DNA of 64,000 bases, from contig NZ_OY762934.1 in NCBI RefSeq assembly GCF_963667045.1, positions 3,302,501 to 3,366,500 of the forward strand, in the 5' to 3' direction. Both the position numbers and the translations under genes were made by a program. This document shows positions 1 through 12,422 of the stretch, one piece after another. Position 1 is the stretch's first letter. The number at the start of each line of letters is the position of its first letter. This DNA is from an uncultured Cohaesibacter sp. (GTDB lineage Bacteria > Pseudomonadota > Alphaproteobacteria > Rhizobiales > Cohaesibacteraceae). The notes below the pieces were generated by a model. It saw only the letters and a program-made list of their open reading frames with translations. It did not search any database and had not been told where the DNA came from.

Positions 1-1530
1 CTGGACGGGGTGACCGGATCGGGCAAGACCGAGGTCTATTTCGAGGCGGTCGCCGAGGCTCTCAGGCAGGGTAAGCAGATCCTGATTCTTGTGCCGGAAA
101 TCGCCCTGACGGATGCCTTTTTACACCGGTTTGAAAGCCGGTTTGGTGTGCGGCCGGGGGAATGGCACTCCGGGCAGGCGCAACGCTACAAGAATCTGGT
201 CTGGCGCGGGGTGGCGACCGGCGAGGTGCAGGTGGTCGTGGGCGCGCGGTCGTCGCTGATGCTGCCCTTCCGGAACCTTGGCCTCATCGTGGTGGATGAG
301 GAGCATGACGGCGCCTACAAGCAGGAGGACCGCGTCATCTACAATGCGCGGGACATGTCGGTGGTGCGGGGCCATCTTTCCGGCTTTCCCGTCGTTCTTG
401 CCAGTGCGACCCCGTCGGTTGAAAGCCGCAACAATGCTGATCAGGGGCGCTATCGCCATATCCGATTGCCAAGCCGCTATGGCGGGCAGTCGATGCCGGA
501 CATTTCCCTCATAGACATGCGGGCCAATCCGCCTGAAAAGGGCAGCTGGCTGTCGCCGATTCTGATTGATGCGGTCAACGAAACGATCGAGGCGGGGCAA
601 CAGAGCCTGTTGTTCCTCAACCGGCGCGGCTATGCGCCGCTGACCCTTTGTCGCACCTGCGGGCACCGTTTCCAGTGCCCGAACTGTTCCACATGGCTGG
701 TCGAACACCGGTTCCGCAAGCAGCTGGTCTGCCATCACTGCGGACATTCGGAGCCGGTTCCGCCGACCTGTCCTCATTGTGGCGACGAACACAGCCTTGT
801 TGCCTGTGGCCCGGGCGTCGAGCGGATTGCCGAAGAGGCGGCCAGTCGCTGGCCGGATCGCAGAATCGTGATCCTGTCGAGCGATCTTATCCACGGGATG
901 CAGCAATTGCGGGCCGAGCTGGAGCTGATCTCGTCCGGTCAGGCAGATATCGTCATCGGCACGCAGCTGGTGGCCAAGGGGCACAATTTCCCGGCCATGA
1001 CGCTGGTTGGCGTCATCGATGCGGACCTCGGGCTGGCCCACGGTGACCTTCGGGCTGGTGAAAAGGTGTTCCAGACTCTGGCACAGGTGACTGGCCGTGC
1101 TGGTCGCATGCAGGGGCAGGGGCGCGGCTTGTTGCAGAGCTATGTGCCGGACCATCCGGTCATTGCTGCGCTTGCGAAAGGGGAGCGGGAAGAGTTTTAC
1201 ACATATGAGTTGGACCAACGTCGTAAGGCCGGTATGCCGCCTTTCGGACGACTGGCTGCGGTGATTCTGTCTTCCGAGCATCGCGAGGCGGCGCTGGCCT
1301 ACGGGCGGGAGATGGTGCGGGCCGTTCCGCACGAGGAGGGGGTGCGGGTTCTCGGGCCTGCGGAAGCGCCGATTTCTGTGCTTCGTGGGCGTTTTCGCTT
1401 CCGGCTGCTGGTGACCGCGCCGCGGACTTTTCCCCTGTCCCAATGGATGCGCAAGTGGTTGGCACAAAGCCCCAAGATAGCAGGGTCACTACGTATGCAG
1501 GTCGATATTGATCCTGTTTCCTTCATGTGA
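1..1530 (+). CDS. priA: Primosomal protein N' (PriA), 3' part of gene
   Basis: The reading frame is open from the left edge, so the N-terminal DNA-binding part lies outside the window. PriA is the DEAH-type 3'-to-5' helicase that recognises stalled forks and reloads DnaB. The visible part starts at the Walker A motif (GVTGSGKTE, about residues 3-11 of the fragment) and has Walker B as DEEH at 99-102. From about 217 to 261 there is a run of paired cysteines (CRTCGH, CPNC, CHHCG, CPHCG), the zinc-binding insertion typical of PriA. Helicase motifs such as GTQLVAKG and QVTGRAGR follow. It lies just upstream of the F1 ATPase operon in the same direction, with a 236 bp gap. Confidence 0.95.
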   Translation: MDGVTGSGKTEVYFEAVAEALRQGKQILILVPEIALTDAFLHRFESRFGVRPGEWHSGQAQRYKNLVWRGVATGEVQVVVGARSSLMLPFRNLGLIVVDEEHDGAYKQEDRVIYNARDMSVVRGHLSGFPVVLASATPSVESRNNADQGRYRHIRLPSRYGGQSMPDISLIDMRANPPEKGSWLSPILIDAVNETIEAGQQSLLFLNRRGYAPLTLCRTCGHRFQCPNCSTWLVEHRFRKQLVCHHCGHSEPVPPTCPHCGDEHSLVACGPGVERIAEEAASRWPDRRIVILSSDLIHGMQQLRAELELISSGQADIVIGTQLVAKGHNFPAMTLVGVIDADLGLAHGDLRAGEKVFQTLAQVTGRAGRMQGQGRGLLQSYVPDHPVIAALAKGEREEFYTYELDQRRKAGMPPFGRLAAVILSSEHREAALAYGREMVRAVPHEEGVRVLGPAEAPISVLRGRFRFRLLVTAPRTFPLSQWMRKWLAQSPKIAGSLRMQVDIDPVSFM

Positions 1531-1625
1531 TCTTATTGCTTATGCGAAGAGATGAAGCTGTGTAGAACGCGGTCACAAGTCCGTAAAAGCGATACGGTTT
1601 ACGACTTATGGCTTTAACCGCAATG

Positions 1626-1654
1626 TTGCGCATGCTCATTCCATGTGCTAGACG
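1626..1654 (+). promoter_or_regulatory. Possible promoter of the atp operon
   Basis: TTGCGC and TAGACG are separated by 17 bp, about 110 bp ahead of atpH. The match to sigma-70 hexamers is only moderate. It is proposed because the atp operon needs a promoter in this 236 bp gap and nothing better was seen. Confidence 0.3.
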
Positions 1655-1766
1655 AGCTAGCGGTTTCAGGGATTTACCTCCCCGGACAGATGAGACGAAC
1701 TCCCAAGGGAGATAAGGGCTTTAACCGGCTCGTGTTTTCGCATAACAGGTTGGGAGTATTCTCCAA

Positions 1767-2345
1767 ATGTCAGAGAGCAACCAGGTGACAGATACTAATT
1801 CAGAAGTTTCAGGAGTGGCCGAACGTTACGCTCGCGCGTTGTTTGATCTCGCTCTCGAAGAGAAGGCAATTGAAGCGTCAGAAGCTGATCTGGCGCGTAT
1901 AGAAGCCATTATGGATGAAAGTGAAGACTTCATGCGGCTTGTTAAAAGCCCCGTCTTTGCTGCTGAAGAGCAACTTGCTGCCGTTTCAGCACTTTTGGAC
2001 AAGATCGGCATGTCTGGCATTGTCGGGAATTTTGTTCGTGTCGTTGCTCAGAACCGCCGGCTGTTTTCCCTGCCGGGCATAATCAAAGCTTTTCGCAAGA
2101 TCCTTTCCGTCCATCGCGGTGAGCAAGTGGCTGAAGTCACCTCCGCTCATCCCTTGGGTGATGGCGACCTGGCTGCGCTCAAGGCGTCGCTCAAGGAAGC
2201 ATTGGGTAAGGATATTGCAATTCATGCCAAGGTCGATGCAGATATTCTGGGCGGCCTTGTAGTAAAAGTAGGCTCGCGGATGATTGACTCATCTGTGCGC
2301 ACAAAACTCAACTCGCTCAAGATTGCACTGAAAGAGGTCGGCTGA
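1767..2345 (+). CDS. atpH: ATP synthase F1 subunit delta
   Basis: The delta subunit links F1 to the peripheral stalk of the proton-driven ATP synthase on the cytoplasmic side of the inner membrane. The 192-residue product has the typical N-terminal helical region ([13 protein letters not shown] near residue 17) and the C-terminal motif LGGLVVKVG followed by DSSVRTKL. The first 15 or so residues are a short extension before the conserved part. A GGGAG sequence about 10 bp upstream could be the ribosome site. It is first in the order H-A-G-D-C, the usual alphaproteobacterial arrangement with F0 genes elsewhere. Its stop codon overlaps the atpA start by one base. Confidence 0.95.
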   Translation: MSESNQVTDTNSEVSGVAERYARALFDLALEEKAIEASEADLARIEAIMDESEDFMRLVKSPVFAAEEQLAAVSALLDKIGMSGIVGNFVRVVAQNRRLFSLPGIIKAFRKILSVHRGEQVAEVTSAHPLGDGDLAALKASLKEALGKDIAIHAKVDADILGGLVVKVGSRMIDSSVRTKLNSLKIALKEVG

Positions 2346-3874
2346 TGGATATTCGGGCCGCGGAAATTTCCGCAATCCTCAAGGAGCAGATCAAAAACTT
2401 CGGTACCGACGCTCATGTCTCCGAAGTTGGTCAGGTTCTGTCTGTTGGTGACGGTATCGCCCGCATCTATGGTCTGGATAATGTTCAGGCCGGTGAGATG
2501 GTGGAATTCCCTGGTGGAATGCGCGGTATGGCGCTCAACCTTGAAATGGACAACGTCGGCGTCGTGCTGTTTGGCGATGACCGCGGCGTTAAGGAAGGCG
2601 ATGTGGTCAAGCGGACCGGCGCCATCGTTGACGTACCTGTCGGCAAAGGCCTTCTGGGTCGTGTCGTTGATTCGCTTGGAAACCCAATTGATGGTAAAGG
2701 CCCGATCGAGGCCACTGAACGCCGTCGTGTGGACGTGAAGGCACCGGGTATCATCCCGCGCAAATCCGTGCACGAACCAATGCAGACGGGGCTGAAAGCC
2801 GTTGACGCGCTTATTCCAATCGGACGTGGCCAGCGCGAGCTGATCATTGGCGACCGTCAGACTGGCAAGACGGCAATTGCGCTTGATACCATTCTGAATC
2901 AGAAATCGATCAACGAGACCGGTTCGGAAAGCGAAAAGCTCTATTGTGTTTATGTGGCCATCGGCCAGAAACGCTCCACCGTTGCCCAGTTCGTGAAGAC
3001 GCTGGAAGAAAACGGGGCGCTTGAATATTCGATCATCGTCGCCGCTACCGCGTCCGATCCTGCTCCGATGCAGTATCTGGCTCCGTTCGCTGGTTGTGCG
3101 ATGGGTGAATTCTTCCGCGACAACGGCATGCACTCCCTTCTGGTCTATGACGATCTGACCAAACAGGCTGTGGCCTATCGCCAGATGTCCCTGCTGCTTC
3201 GCCGCCCACCGGGACGTGAAGCTTATCCGGGTGACGTGTTCTATCTGCATTCTCGTCTTCTGGAACGCGCAGCGAAGCTGAACGAAGAAAACGGGTTGGG
3301 TTCCATGACGGCTCTGCCGGTCGTTGAAACCCAGGCCAATGACTTGTCTGCGTTCATTCCGACCAACGTGATTTCCATTACCGATGGTCAGATCTTCCTG
3401 GAAACCGACCTGTTCTATCAGGGTGTACGCCCTGCCGTGAACGTTGGTCTGTCGGTGTCCCGCGTGGGGTCGTCGGCTCAGGTCAAGGCCATGAAGCAGG
3501 TTGCCGGCCCGATTAAGGGTGAATTGGCCCAGTATCGTGAAATGGCTGCGTTTGCGCAGTTCGGCTCCGATCTTGATGCCACCACCCAGCGTCTGCTGAA
3601 CCGTGGTGCCCGTTTGACCGAGCTTCTGAAACAGCCACAGTTCTCGCCCCTCAAGGTGGAAGAGCAGGTCGCTGTGATCTATGCCGGTGTGAACGGTTAT
3701 CTGGATACCATCGCAGTCAATCAGGTTCATGCGTTTGAACAAGGTCTGCTTTCCGTGATGCGCAACGAGCACAAGGACGTGCTGGACGCCATTCGCGAGA
3801 AGAAGGCTCTGGATGACGAAATTACAACCAAACTGAAGGCGGCGGTCGACGGTTTTGCAAAGAACTTTGCTTAA
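2345..3874 (+). CDS. atpA: ATP synthase F1 subunit alpha
   Basis: This is the non-catalytic nucleotide-binding subunit of the F1 hexamer. The 509 residues match the normal family length. The P-loop GDRQTGKT is at residues 169-176 and the family signature [14 protein letters not shown] lies near 365. The start overlaps the atpH stop (TGATG), which suggests translational coupling. It is followed after 29 bp by atpG. Confidence 0.98.
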   Translation: MDIRAAEISAILKEQIKNFGTDAHVSEVGQVLSVGDGIARIYGLDNVQAGEMVEFPGGMRGMALNLEMDNVGVVLFGDDRGVKEGDVVKRTGAIVDVPVGKGLLGRVVDSLGNPIDGKGPIEATERRRVDVKAPGIIPRKSVHEPMQTGLKAVDALIPIGRGQRELIIGDRQTGKTAIALDTILNQKSINETGSESEKLYCVYVAIGQKRSTVAQFVKTLEENGALEYSIIVAATASDPAPMQYLAPFAGCAMGEFFRDNGMHSLLVYDDLTKQAVAYRQMSLLLRRPPGREAYPGDVFYLHSRLLERAAKLNEENGLGSMTALPVVETQANDLSAFIPTNVISITDGQIFLETDLFYQGVRPAVNVGLSVSRVGSSAQVKAMKQVAGPIKGELAQYREMAAFAQFGSDLDATTQRLLNRGARLTELLKQPQFSPLKVEEQVAVIYAGVNGYLDTIAVNQVHAFEQGLLSVMRNEHKDVLDAIREKKALDDEITTKLKAAVDGFAKNFA

Positions 3875-3903
3875 CTTCCGGCTGACGGGGAACGGAGGCT
3901 ATC

Positions 3904-6245
<2,342 letters not shown>

Positions 6246-6284
6246 ACGGCGTCTTTCCGGCGGGGAAGGAAGTAGGTATTCATC

Positions 6285-6689
6285 ATGGCTCAAGCTTTTG
6301 GTTTTGAACTCGTGTCGCCTGAGCGACTTGTTCTGTCCGAATCCTGTGTGTCTGTTCTGGTTCCGGGTTCAGACGGTTACTTCACCGTGCTGGACAAGCA
6401 CGCTCCGTTGATTTCCACGATCGCTCCGGGAATTCTGGAAGCGGAACTGGAAGATGGCAGCAAGCGCGATATCTACGTTCGCGGTGGCTTTGCCGATGTC
6501 AGCGATAGCGGGCTCAAGATCCTTGTCGAGCAGGCCCTTCCGGTTGAAGAGCTGGACCACGAAAAAATGGCCCAGCTGATCAAGGATGCGGAAGAAGATG
6601 TTGCTGATGCAGAGACGGATGATCAGCGAAACGAAGCAACGCTGCGGCTTGCTCGTTTGCAGAAGATCAAGGTTGCGGTATCGCAATAG
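6285..6689 (+). CDS. atpC: ATP synthase F1 subunit epsilon
   Basis: This is the rotor subunit that couples F1 to the c-ring and can inhibit ATP hydrolysis. The 134 residues show the N-terminal beta-sandwich (ELVSPERLVLS, then PGSDGYFTVLDKHAPL) and a C-terminal helical region (EATLRLARLQKIKVA). It is last in the atp operon, 39 bp after atpD, with a good GGGGAAGGA ribosome site region and a terminator just downstream. Confidence 0.96.
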   Translation: MAQAFGFELVSPERLVLSESCVSVLVPGSDGYFTVLDKHAPLISTIAPGILEAELEDGSKRDIYVRGGFADVSDSGLKILVEQALPVEELDHEKMAQLIKDAEEDVADAETDDQRNEATLRLARLQKIKVAVSQ

Positions 6690-6712
6690 AGCTGTTTTCA
6701 ATTGATTGAATG

Positions 6713-6751
6713 AAGGGTCGTAAGTATTTGAACTTTCGGCCCTTTTCTTTT
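6713..6751 (+). terminator. Rho-independent terminator of the atp operon
   Basis: The arm AAGGGTCG (6713-6720) pairs with CGGCCCTT (6737-6744) with one G-T wobble. An inner stem AAGT/ACTT and a 6-base loop add to it, and the run TTCTTTT follows. It begins 24 bp after atpC. Confidence 0.75.
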
Positions 6752-7073
6752 GGTATTAGTGCGACTCAGTGCCATGGGGATGTGCGTAATTTTTGCAGGG
6801 TAACTATTGTCAGGGCTGATCGCTATGTGCGGGTTATCTATTTAATATTGCTAATAATTTGTGGAAAAATTTTTACCTGTCATTTTTTACTATGCCTTCT
6901 TGTAACTACTGGTGTGGTCAGCGAATTTTCTATTATTAGTAATGCATCCCATTACTTGCGATATTTGGCATCCATTCAAAATTAATAATATGTTAACCAT
7001 AAAATTCCGATCCTTTTGTACGAGGTGGTCTTTATCACGGCGTGAAGGGGCACGCTCCAGAAGGATAATACAG
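6752..7073. other. AT-rich intergenic region before the first MCP gene
   Basis: No gene is supportable here. The stretch is much more AT-rich than its neighbours and presumably carries the promoter of the MCP gene; no convincing -35/-10 pair was picked. An in-frame extension of the MCP frame up to 6912 exists but has no ribosome site and encodes no conserved sequence. Confidence 0.5.
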
Positions 7074-9161
7074 ATGTCAATAAGCCAAGAAGCATTCTAT
7101 GCAAACGGGGGGAGTCAACCGGCTCCGAGTTCGTTCAAGCAAGCACCACGGGGATTGAAACGACTGAAGATTGGTCATCGCATCGTCATTGGATTCATTG
7201 TGGTCCTGTTGATACTTGCGGGGCTCGCCTTCACAGCCATTCAGGGGCTACGGCAACTGGATGCCAATTTTGTGCACTATGGTGATCTCTCCGGTGACGC
7301 GATCATCGCTACGCAGCTGCAGACTCAACTGGTCAATATCCAGTTGGCGGCCAGAGAATACATGTCTTCATCGACGGACAAGAATGCAGAGCGGTTCGAA
7401 AACCGCTATTCTACATTGCTTGGCATAATGGAAACCGCTCACAATGAAATTCAGCAACCTGATCGCGTTGCTCTCCTAAAGCAGATCGATCAGAATCTTG
7501 GCCGCTACAAGCAGGGCTTTGAACGTCTTGTCGAACTGATGACACTCAGAAACAAGCTGGTCTACGACACGCTTGCATCGACCGGTACCGATATCAATCA
7601 GCGCTTCGACCAGGTGGACCGGATCATCGCCTCCTCGGGCAATGCCTCGTTGAACCAATATGCCGGCAAGATCAGGGAGAACATGCTGCTGGCCCGCTTG
7701 AGCCTGATGAAATTTGTCGATGACAACCGGGCTGAGACGATTGCTGAAACCTTCACGTATCTGGAGGATTTGAGCGTCGCGGAAAACAAGCTGCGCAGCA
7801 GCATGATTTCCAATGAGCTGGCGGGCGAATTGGCCGGACTGTCGCGCCGGATTGCCGACTATTCGCGAGAGATCGAGACGCTGCGCAATACGATCGAGGA
7901 ACGGAACAAACTGCAGGTGCAGACGCTGGACCAACGGTCATCGGAAATTCTTTCTACCGCGGAAGAGATTGCGTCGACTGTCGCTTCCGATACCTCTGAT
8001 CTCGAAAAGGAGGTAACGAGCAGCTTTGCCAACACCAATACCCTGTTGCTGATCGCCAGTGCAGTGGCTGTCGCCATTGGGCTTGGTTGCGCACTTGTCA
8101 TTTCGCGGGGCATCACAAAGCCTGTTGTGACACTGACGGGTGTGATGAAGGATCTGGCCAACGAAAACCTGTCTGTCGATGTTCCTGGCAAGGAGCGAGG
8201 TGACGAACTTGGCGAAATGGCATCTGCTGTTGAAGTCTTCAAGCAGAATGCGATCCGGACCAAGCAATTGGAAGCCGAGCAGATTGAGCATCAGAAGCGC
8301 ACAGAGCTCGAGAAGCGCGAGATGATGGGGAAAATGGCCAATGATTTCAACGATCACATTGGCAGTATCATCGATACCGTTTCTTCTGCATCCGAAGAGC
8401 TGAGCTCCAGCGCCAAATCCATGGCTGACGTTTCTGATCAGACAGAGCGACAGGTGGCTGAAGCGTCTGCGGCGTCCGCCCAAACTTCGGGTAACGTGCA
8501 GACGGTCGCAACTGCGACCGAGGAAATGACCAGCACGATTGGTGAAATCAGTGTTCAGGTTCAGCAGGCTTCCCACTCGGCACGGGAAGCGGTCTCCAAG
8601 GTGGATGCCACCAACCAGATGATGGAACTGCTGGCATTAAATTCTAACAAGATTGGCGAAGTGGTCGAGATGATTTCTCAGATCGCGGAACAGACCAATC
8701 TGCTCGCGCTCAATGCCACCATTGAATCGGCCAGAGCCGGGGAAGCTGGCAAGGGGTTCGCGGTTGTTGCCGGTGAAGTCAAGGCACTTGCGGGCCAGAC
8801 AGCCAAGGCGACCGATGAGATTGCCCAGCAGATCAACGAGATTCAGGCTGCTACAGAGAAGGCCTCTGTTTCGATGCAGGATGTCAGTCAGGTGATCCAG
8901 CGGCTTGATGAGTTCACGGCTGCCATCGCCTCGGCCATGGAGCAGCAGAATGCTGCCACTGGTGAGATTTCAAACAGCATTCATCAGGCGGCGCAAGGCA
9001 CCGAGATCGTCGACAACTCCATTGCGTCGGTCTCAAGGGCTTCACAGGAAGCAGCGACTGCTTCGTCCCATGTGATGAAGGCTGCCAGTGAGTTGGCCAA
9101 GCAATCGGAATTCCTCAAGTCTGAAGTTCAACGTTTCATTGAACATGTGCGAGAGGGCTAG
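7074..9161 (+). CDS. Methyl-accepting chemotaxis protein, HBM-like sensor (copy 1)
   Basis: This is an inner-membrane chemoreceptor of 695 residues. After a 30-residue cytoplasmic leader there is a first membrane helix ([18 protein letters not shown]), then about 260 periplasmic residues predicted to be all-helical. These resemble the helical bimodular (HBM) sensor class, including [10 protein letters not shown] second membrane helix ([15 protein letters not shown]), HAMP and the signalling hairpin tip [19 protein letters not shown] follow. No C-terminal CheR-docking pentapeptide is seen. The start at 7074 is chosen because AGAAGGA lies 8 bp upstream; longer in-frame starts lack one. It is followed by its own terminator and by a paralogue. 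No che genes are nearby and the ligand is unknown. Confidence 0.9.
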   Translation: MSISQEAFYANGGSQPAPSSFKQAPRGLKRLKIGHRIVIGFIVVLLILAGLAFTAIQGLRQLDANFVHYGDLSGDAIIATQLQTQLVNIQLAAREYMSSSTDKNAERFENRYSTLLGIMETAHNEIQQPDRVALLKQIDQNLGRYKQGFERLVELMTLRNKLVYDTLASTGTDINQRFDQVDRIIASSGNASLNQYAGKIRENMLLARLSLMKFVDDNRAETIAETFTYLEDLSVAENKLRSSMISNELAGELAGLSRRIADYSREIETLRNTIEERNKLQVQTLDQRSSEILSTAEEIASTVASDTSDLEKEVTSSFANTNTLLLIASAVAVAIGLGCALVISRGITKPVVTLTGVMKDLANENLSVDVPGKERGDELGEMASAVEVFKQNAIRTKQLEAEQIEHQKRTELEKREMMGKMANDFNDHIGSIIDTVSSASEELSSSAKSMADVSDQTERQVAEASAASAQTSGNVQTVATATEEMTSTIGEISVQVQQASHSAREAVSKVDATNQMMELLALNSNKIGEVVEMISQIAEQTNLLALNATIESARAGEAGKGFAVVAGEVKALAGQTAKATDEIAQQINEIQAATEKASVSMQDVSQVIQRLDEFTAAIASAMEQQNAATGEISNSIHQAAQGTEIVDNSIASVSRASQEAATASSHVMKAASELAKQSEFLKSEVQRFIEHVREG

Positions 9162-9187
9162 GCTTAGATTGCAAGTCACGTCAGTGA

Positions 9188-9218
9188 GGCTGCGCTGCAC
9201 CAAGCGCAGCCTTCTTTT
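9188..9218 (+). terminator. Terminator after MCP copy 1
   Basis: GGCTGCGCT (9188-9196) and AGCGCAGCC (9203-9211) form a perfect 9 bp stem with a 6-base loop, followed by TTCTTTT. Confidence 0.85.
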
Positions 9219-9606
9219 GTTTCTGGGTGTTTCTCTTGAGTGCGAATCATCATCAACTTAACTTCTGAAATAGTATAGGATACATATTTAGCATAAAACT
9301 TAATCTATTTGATAAATTGGCGTGTGGGACGTCAATTTACAAATTTAATTCTTTCGGTTTATTTGGATGAAGCTGGCTTAATTTTGTGCATCGTTGGATC
9401 GAATGGGAAGGAGCTTTATTGTATTCAAGTGCTCAATATTTATTCTCAACAAAATATCAATGAAAATTAACGTTTATATTCAAACCTCTACTTGCATGCA
9501 ATTTCCTATTGGGGGCTTGTTAAGGACTTGTTAACCATGCCCAATAAATCCTTGGGTTGTTATGCAACTCATTTCATCCAGAAGTGTTTATCCCGGGGAG
9601 CAAGGC
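9219..9606. other. AT-rich intergenic region before the second MCP gene
   Basis: About 390 bp without a supportable gene. It is AT-rich like the region upstream of the first MCP, and probably holds the promoter of the second copy. Short open frames here show no coding character. Confidence 0.5.
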
Positions 9607-11712
9607 ATGTCGGAACAATTCGTTGGTGGGGCTTATCAGGTCGGCGCCCCGAAAGAGGCTTTGCCATTTTCGGGGCAACGGCCCCCTTCACTGTTGGCCA
9701 ACCTGAGGATCGGGACACGAATCTATCTTGGCTTTGCGATTGTTCTTTGCCTGTTGGCTGGTCTGGCTGTCTATGGAACACTCCAGTTGTCGAACGTGGA
9801 AGAACAGGTGCATTTCTATGGAGACAAGGCAGAGGATGCGCTGCTGGTTGGAGAAATGCAGAAGGCGATTGTCGATGTGCAGTTGGCCGCGAGGGAATAT
9901 GTCGGCACCGTAACCCCAGATGCCTCCAAGGCCTCTGAACGCGAGTACACCACCTTTTTCGACATCATGCAGGGACTGATGGTCAAGGCGCGAGGCGCGC
10001 TTCAGCAGCCCGACCGTGTCGCCATGCTCAATAGAATTGAAAGCAGTCTCGATACCTACAACGCGGGTTTCACTGAAATCACCAAGTTGAAAGAGCAATC
10101 GCACCACCTGCTCTATGACATTCTCGCGCCGACCGGTGACATCATCACAGGCGCCCTGTCCGAGGTTCATGACGCAGCCTATTCGAACGGCCAGTTGCCC
10201 CTCCTTTCCAAGGTGGGTGAAGCACAGGAGAGCCTGCTGCTGGCGCGACTGTCAGTGATGAAGGTCTGGGCCGATGGAACCAAAGAAGCGGCTTCCAAGG
10301 TGGAGCAGAATCTTGGCGATCTGGAAAACCGCCTGAAACAGATACGTGGGGCGAGCCTGGATGATCAGCTTCAGTTCAAGCTGGAGCTGGCCATCAAAAA
10401 TACTGAGCTCTATCATTCCTCATTTCAGAAACTGTTCGGTGCGCTTGAGGAAAAGGATCGTATCCGTGCCGAGACCCTTGATGACCGTGCCTCGGAGATC
10501 ATGAAGACGGCGAGCGCCATTACAGCGTCTGCCAAAGCGGAAGAAGCAGAGACCCAGCAGCAGGTCAATCTGCAGATCAACGGCTTGCGCGTGATGATCA
10601 TGACTGTCGGCGTGATGGCGGTCGTAGCAGGGTTGTTTGGTGCTTTCTTCATTGCACGTGGCATTACGAAGCCGGTGCTCGCGCTGACGTCGATCATGGG
10701 GCGTCTTGCCCACAATGATCTTGCGGTGCAGGTGACCGGCACCGAACGGGGGGATGAGCTTGGGGCCATGGCTTCGGCGGTTGAGGTCTTCAAGCAGAAC
10801 GCTCTTCGGGCGCGGGCACTTGAGGCCGAGCAGGAAGAGCAGAAGCTGCGCACCGAGGAAGAGAAGCGTCAGATGATGCTTACCATGGCCGATGAATTCG
10901 ATACCCATGTCGGGATCATCGTGCAGACCGTATCTGCCGCGTCGACAGAGCTGAATTCAAGTGCCAAGTCCATGGCTGATGTATCGGAGCGGACAGAAAA
11001 ACAGGTGACGCAGGCTTCTGCGGCTTCGCAACAGACTTCTGGTAATGTTCAGACCGTTGCTTCTGCGACTGAAGAGATGACCAGTACGATTGGCGAGATC
11101 AGCGAACAGGTGCTGCAGGCCTCGAAATGTGCCCGTGATGCCGCCGACAAGGTGACACGGACCACCCATCAGATGGCGGTACTGGCGGAAATATCGTCCA
11201 AGATCGGCAAGGTGGTGGAAATGATCTCCAGCATTGCCGAGCAGACCAACCTTCTGGCCCTCAATGCGACGATTGAATCTGCCCGTGCCGGAGAGGCGGG
11301 CAGGGGGTTCGCCGTGGTGGCGGGCGAGGTCAAGGCCCTTGCCGGGCAGACGGCGAAGGCAACCGAGGAAATTGCCAGCCAGATCGGTGAAATCCAGAGT
11401 GCGTCCAGGGAGGCGTCTGCCTCGATGGATGAAGTGGCCCATGTCATTCAGAGTCTGGACGAGATTTCTGCGGCGATCGCCTCGGCGATGGAGGAGCAGA
11501 ATGCAGCAACTAAGGAAATTTCAGGCAGCATCTTCCACGCGGCTCAGGGAACCGAGGTAGTGAGCGAAAATATCGATCAGGTCTCAAGAGCTTCGCAGGA
11601 AGCGGCGGCGGCCTCGACACAGGTCATGGGGGCTGCTGTGGAGCTGGCCAAACAGTCGGACATGCTGAAAATCGAGGTCGACAAGTTCATCTATCAAATT
11701 CGTAACGGCTAG
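9607..11712 (+). CDS. Methyl-accepting chemotaxis protein, HBM-like sensor (copy 2)
   Basis: This 701-residue chemoreceptor is a clear paralogue of the upstream gene. The order is the same: membrane helix near residue 40 ([18 protein letters not shown]), a helical periplasmic domain with [10 protein letters not shown], second membrane helix, HAMP, and a hairpin tip [19 protein letters not shown]. The cytoplasmic halves are very similar while the periplasmic halves have drifted, so the two probably sense different ligands. The start at 9607 follows GGGGAGCAAGG; an in-frame ATG at 9562 is possible but less good. It has its own strong terminator. Confidence 0.9.
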   Translation: MSEQFVGGAYQVGAPKEALPFSGQRPPSLLANLRIGTRIYLGFAIVLCLLAGLAVYGTLQLSNVEEQVHFYGDKAEDALLVGEMQKAIVDVQLAAREYVGTVTPDASKASEREYTTFFDIMQGLMVKARGALQQPDRVAMLNRIESSLDTYNAGFTEITKLKEQSHHLLYDILAPTGDIITGALSEVHDAAYSNGQLPLLSKVGEAQESLLLARLSVMKVWADGTKEAASKVEQNLGDLENRLKQIRGASLDDQLQFKLELAIKNTELYHSSFQKLFGALEEKDRIRAETLDDRASEIMKTASAITASAKAEEAETQQQVNLQINGLRVMIMTVGVMAVVAGLFGAFFIARGITKPVLALTSIMGRLAHNDLAVQVTGTERGDELGAMASAVEVFKQNALRARALEAEQEEQKLRTEEEKRQMMLTMADEFDTHVGIIVQTVSAASTELNSSAKSMADVSERTEKQVTQASAASQQTSGNVQTVASATEEMTSTIGEISEQVLQASKCARDAADKVTRTTHQMAVLAEISSKIGKVVEMISSIAEQTNLLALNATIESARAGEAGRGFAVVAGEVKALAGQTAKATEEIASQIGEIQSASREASASMDEVAHVIQSLDEISAAIASAMEEQNAATKEISGSIFHAAQGTEVVSENIDQVSRASQEAAAASTQVMGAAVELAKQSDMLKIEVDKFIYQIRNG

Positions 11713-11754
11713 CTGGTGAGCGAGCAACGATAACAAAAGCGCCTCGAACTTTGA

Positions 11755-11783
11755 GGAGGTCACGTCCGGTGACCTCCTTTTTT
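11755..11783 (+). terminator. Terminator after MCP copy 2
   Basis: GGAGGTCAC (11755-11763) and GTGACCTCC (11769-11777) form a perfect stem with a 5-base loop, followed directly by six T. Confidence 0.9.
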
Positions 11784-11797
11784 GTATCTACAATAAA

Positions 11798-11816
11798 CCT
11801 CCACCTACGGTGGAGG
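11798..11816 (+). repeat. Left-end hairpin of the IS200 element
   Basis: CCTCCACC, a TAC loop and GGTGGAGG form a perfect 8 bp stem. It is the likely left-end binding site of the Y1 transposase. Confidence 0.65.
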
Positions 11817-11846
11817 ACTGGACAAGTTCTACAATTTCGGTAAGAG

Positions 11847-11895
11847 ACCTCCTCACTTGAACCATTGGCGTGGTTTGAAGATCAAATGAGGAGGT
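11847..11895 (+). promoter_or_regulatory. Stem-loop that hides the tnpA ribosome site
   Basis: ACCTCCTCA at 11847-11855 is the exact complement of TGAGGAGGT at 11887-11895, which is the tnpA Shine-Dalgarno sequence 5 bp before the ATG. Inner bases CTTGAACCA and TGGTTTGAAG can extend the stem imperfectly. IS200 elements are known to limit transposase by sequestering the start region in this way. Confidence 0.65.
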
Positions 11896-11899
11896 TTTT

Positions 11900-12334
11900 A
11901 TGGACGAAAATCACCTATCACACAGCACTTGGGACTGCAAATATCACATAGTATTTGGCTCCAAATACCGGACCAAACGTCTATATGGAGATTTGCGTCT
12001 CGAGTTAAGAGATCAGTTTACCCAATTGGCTTCTCAAAAAGGGTGCCATATTGAGGAAGGGCATCTCATGCCCGACCATGTGCACATGCTGATCTCGATC
12101 CCACCCAAATACTCCGTGGCTCATATTGTTGGATTTCTCAAAGGAAAGACGGCCCTTTATGTGGCCAACAAATATGCCAGAAAGCGTCGCTACAAGGGAT
12201 ATCACTTTTGGGCACGTGGATATTTTGTCTCGACAACGGGCTATCAAGAGGAGGTCGTCAGACGCTATATCCGTAATCAGGAGAAGCAAGACAAGGCAAC
12301 GGATTTTGCAGACCTATTCAAGCCTAACTACTAA
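11900..12334 (+). CDS. tnpA: IS200/IS605 family Y1 transposase TnpA
   Basis: This is a 144-residue single-domain HUH endonuclease that cuts and joins single-stranded IS ends. The metal-binding HUH motif is seen in MPDHVHMLI (about residues 53-61). The catalytic tyrosine is expected in the helix around TTGYQEEVVRRYI (about 112-124). The length is normal for the family and no frameshift or stop is seen, so the gene may be active. The ribosome site GAGGAGG is strong but sits in a sequestering stem-loop. There is no tnpB. Confidence 0.92.
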   Translation: MDENHLSHSTWDCKYHIVFGSKYRTKRLYGDLRLELRDQFTQLASQKGCHIEEGHLMPDHVHMLISIPPKYSVAHIVGFLKGKTALYVANKYARKRRYKGYHFWARGYFVSTTGYQEEVVRRYIRNQEKQDKATDFADLFKPNY

Positions 12335-12344
12335 TCCATAACAA

Positions 12345-12361
12345 AACCACTCCTAGTGGTT
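12345..12361 (+). repeat. Small hairpin after tnpA
   Basis: AACCACT and AGTGGTT form a perfect 7 bp stem with a 3-base loop, 11 bp after the tnpA stop. It lacks a T-run, so its role as terminator or right-end structure is open. Confidence 0.4.
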
Positions 12362-12379
12362 CAAGCCTAGCGTTTCAAA

Positions 12380-12398
12380 CCTCCCCCTCTGGGGGAGG
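12380..12398 (+). repeat. Right-end hairpin of the IS200 element
   Basis: CCTCCCCC, a TCT loop and GGGGGAGG form a perfect 8 bp stem that mirrors the left-end hairpin in size and in the flanking AAA. Confidence 0.65.
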
Positions 12399-12422
12399 TC
12401 ATGACTGCTTTTGGGGGGCGTT

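Larger units (their letters stand above)
11785..12410 (+). mobile_element. IS200-type insertion sequence (IS200/IS605 family), apparently intact
   Basis: The element consists of one transposase gene flanked by two subterminal hairpins of matching design: an 8 bp stem CCTCCACC/GGTGGAGG with a 3-base loop on the left, and CCTCCCCC/GGGGGAGG with a 3-base loop on the right. Both are preceded by AAA. Such hairpins near the ends, with no inverted terminal repeats, are the hallmark of single-strand transposing IS200 elements. It lies between the MCP terminator and the 3' end of rppH. The exact ends cannot be fixed from one copy and the limits given are approximate. Confidence 0.8.

Noticed and set aside
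2222-3772. Long minus-strand frame opposite atpA
   Set aside because: atpA is certain by sequence; the antisense product has no domain pattern.
6912-7073. Upstream extension of the first MCP
   Set aside because: It would add 54 residues with no ribosome site in AT-rich DNA; AGAAGGA before 7074 marks the true start.
9492-9938. Frame overlapping the start of the second MCP
   Set aside because: It is out of frame with the clear MCP gene and has no pattern of its own.
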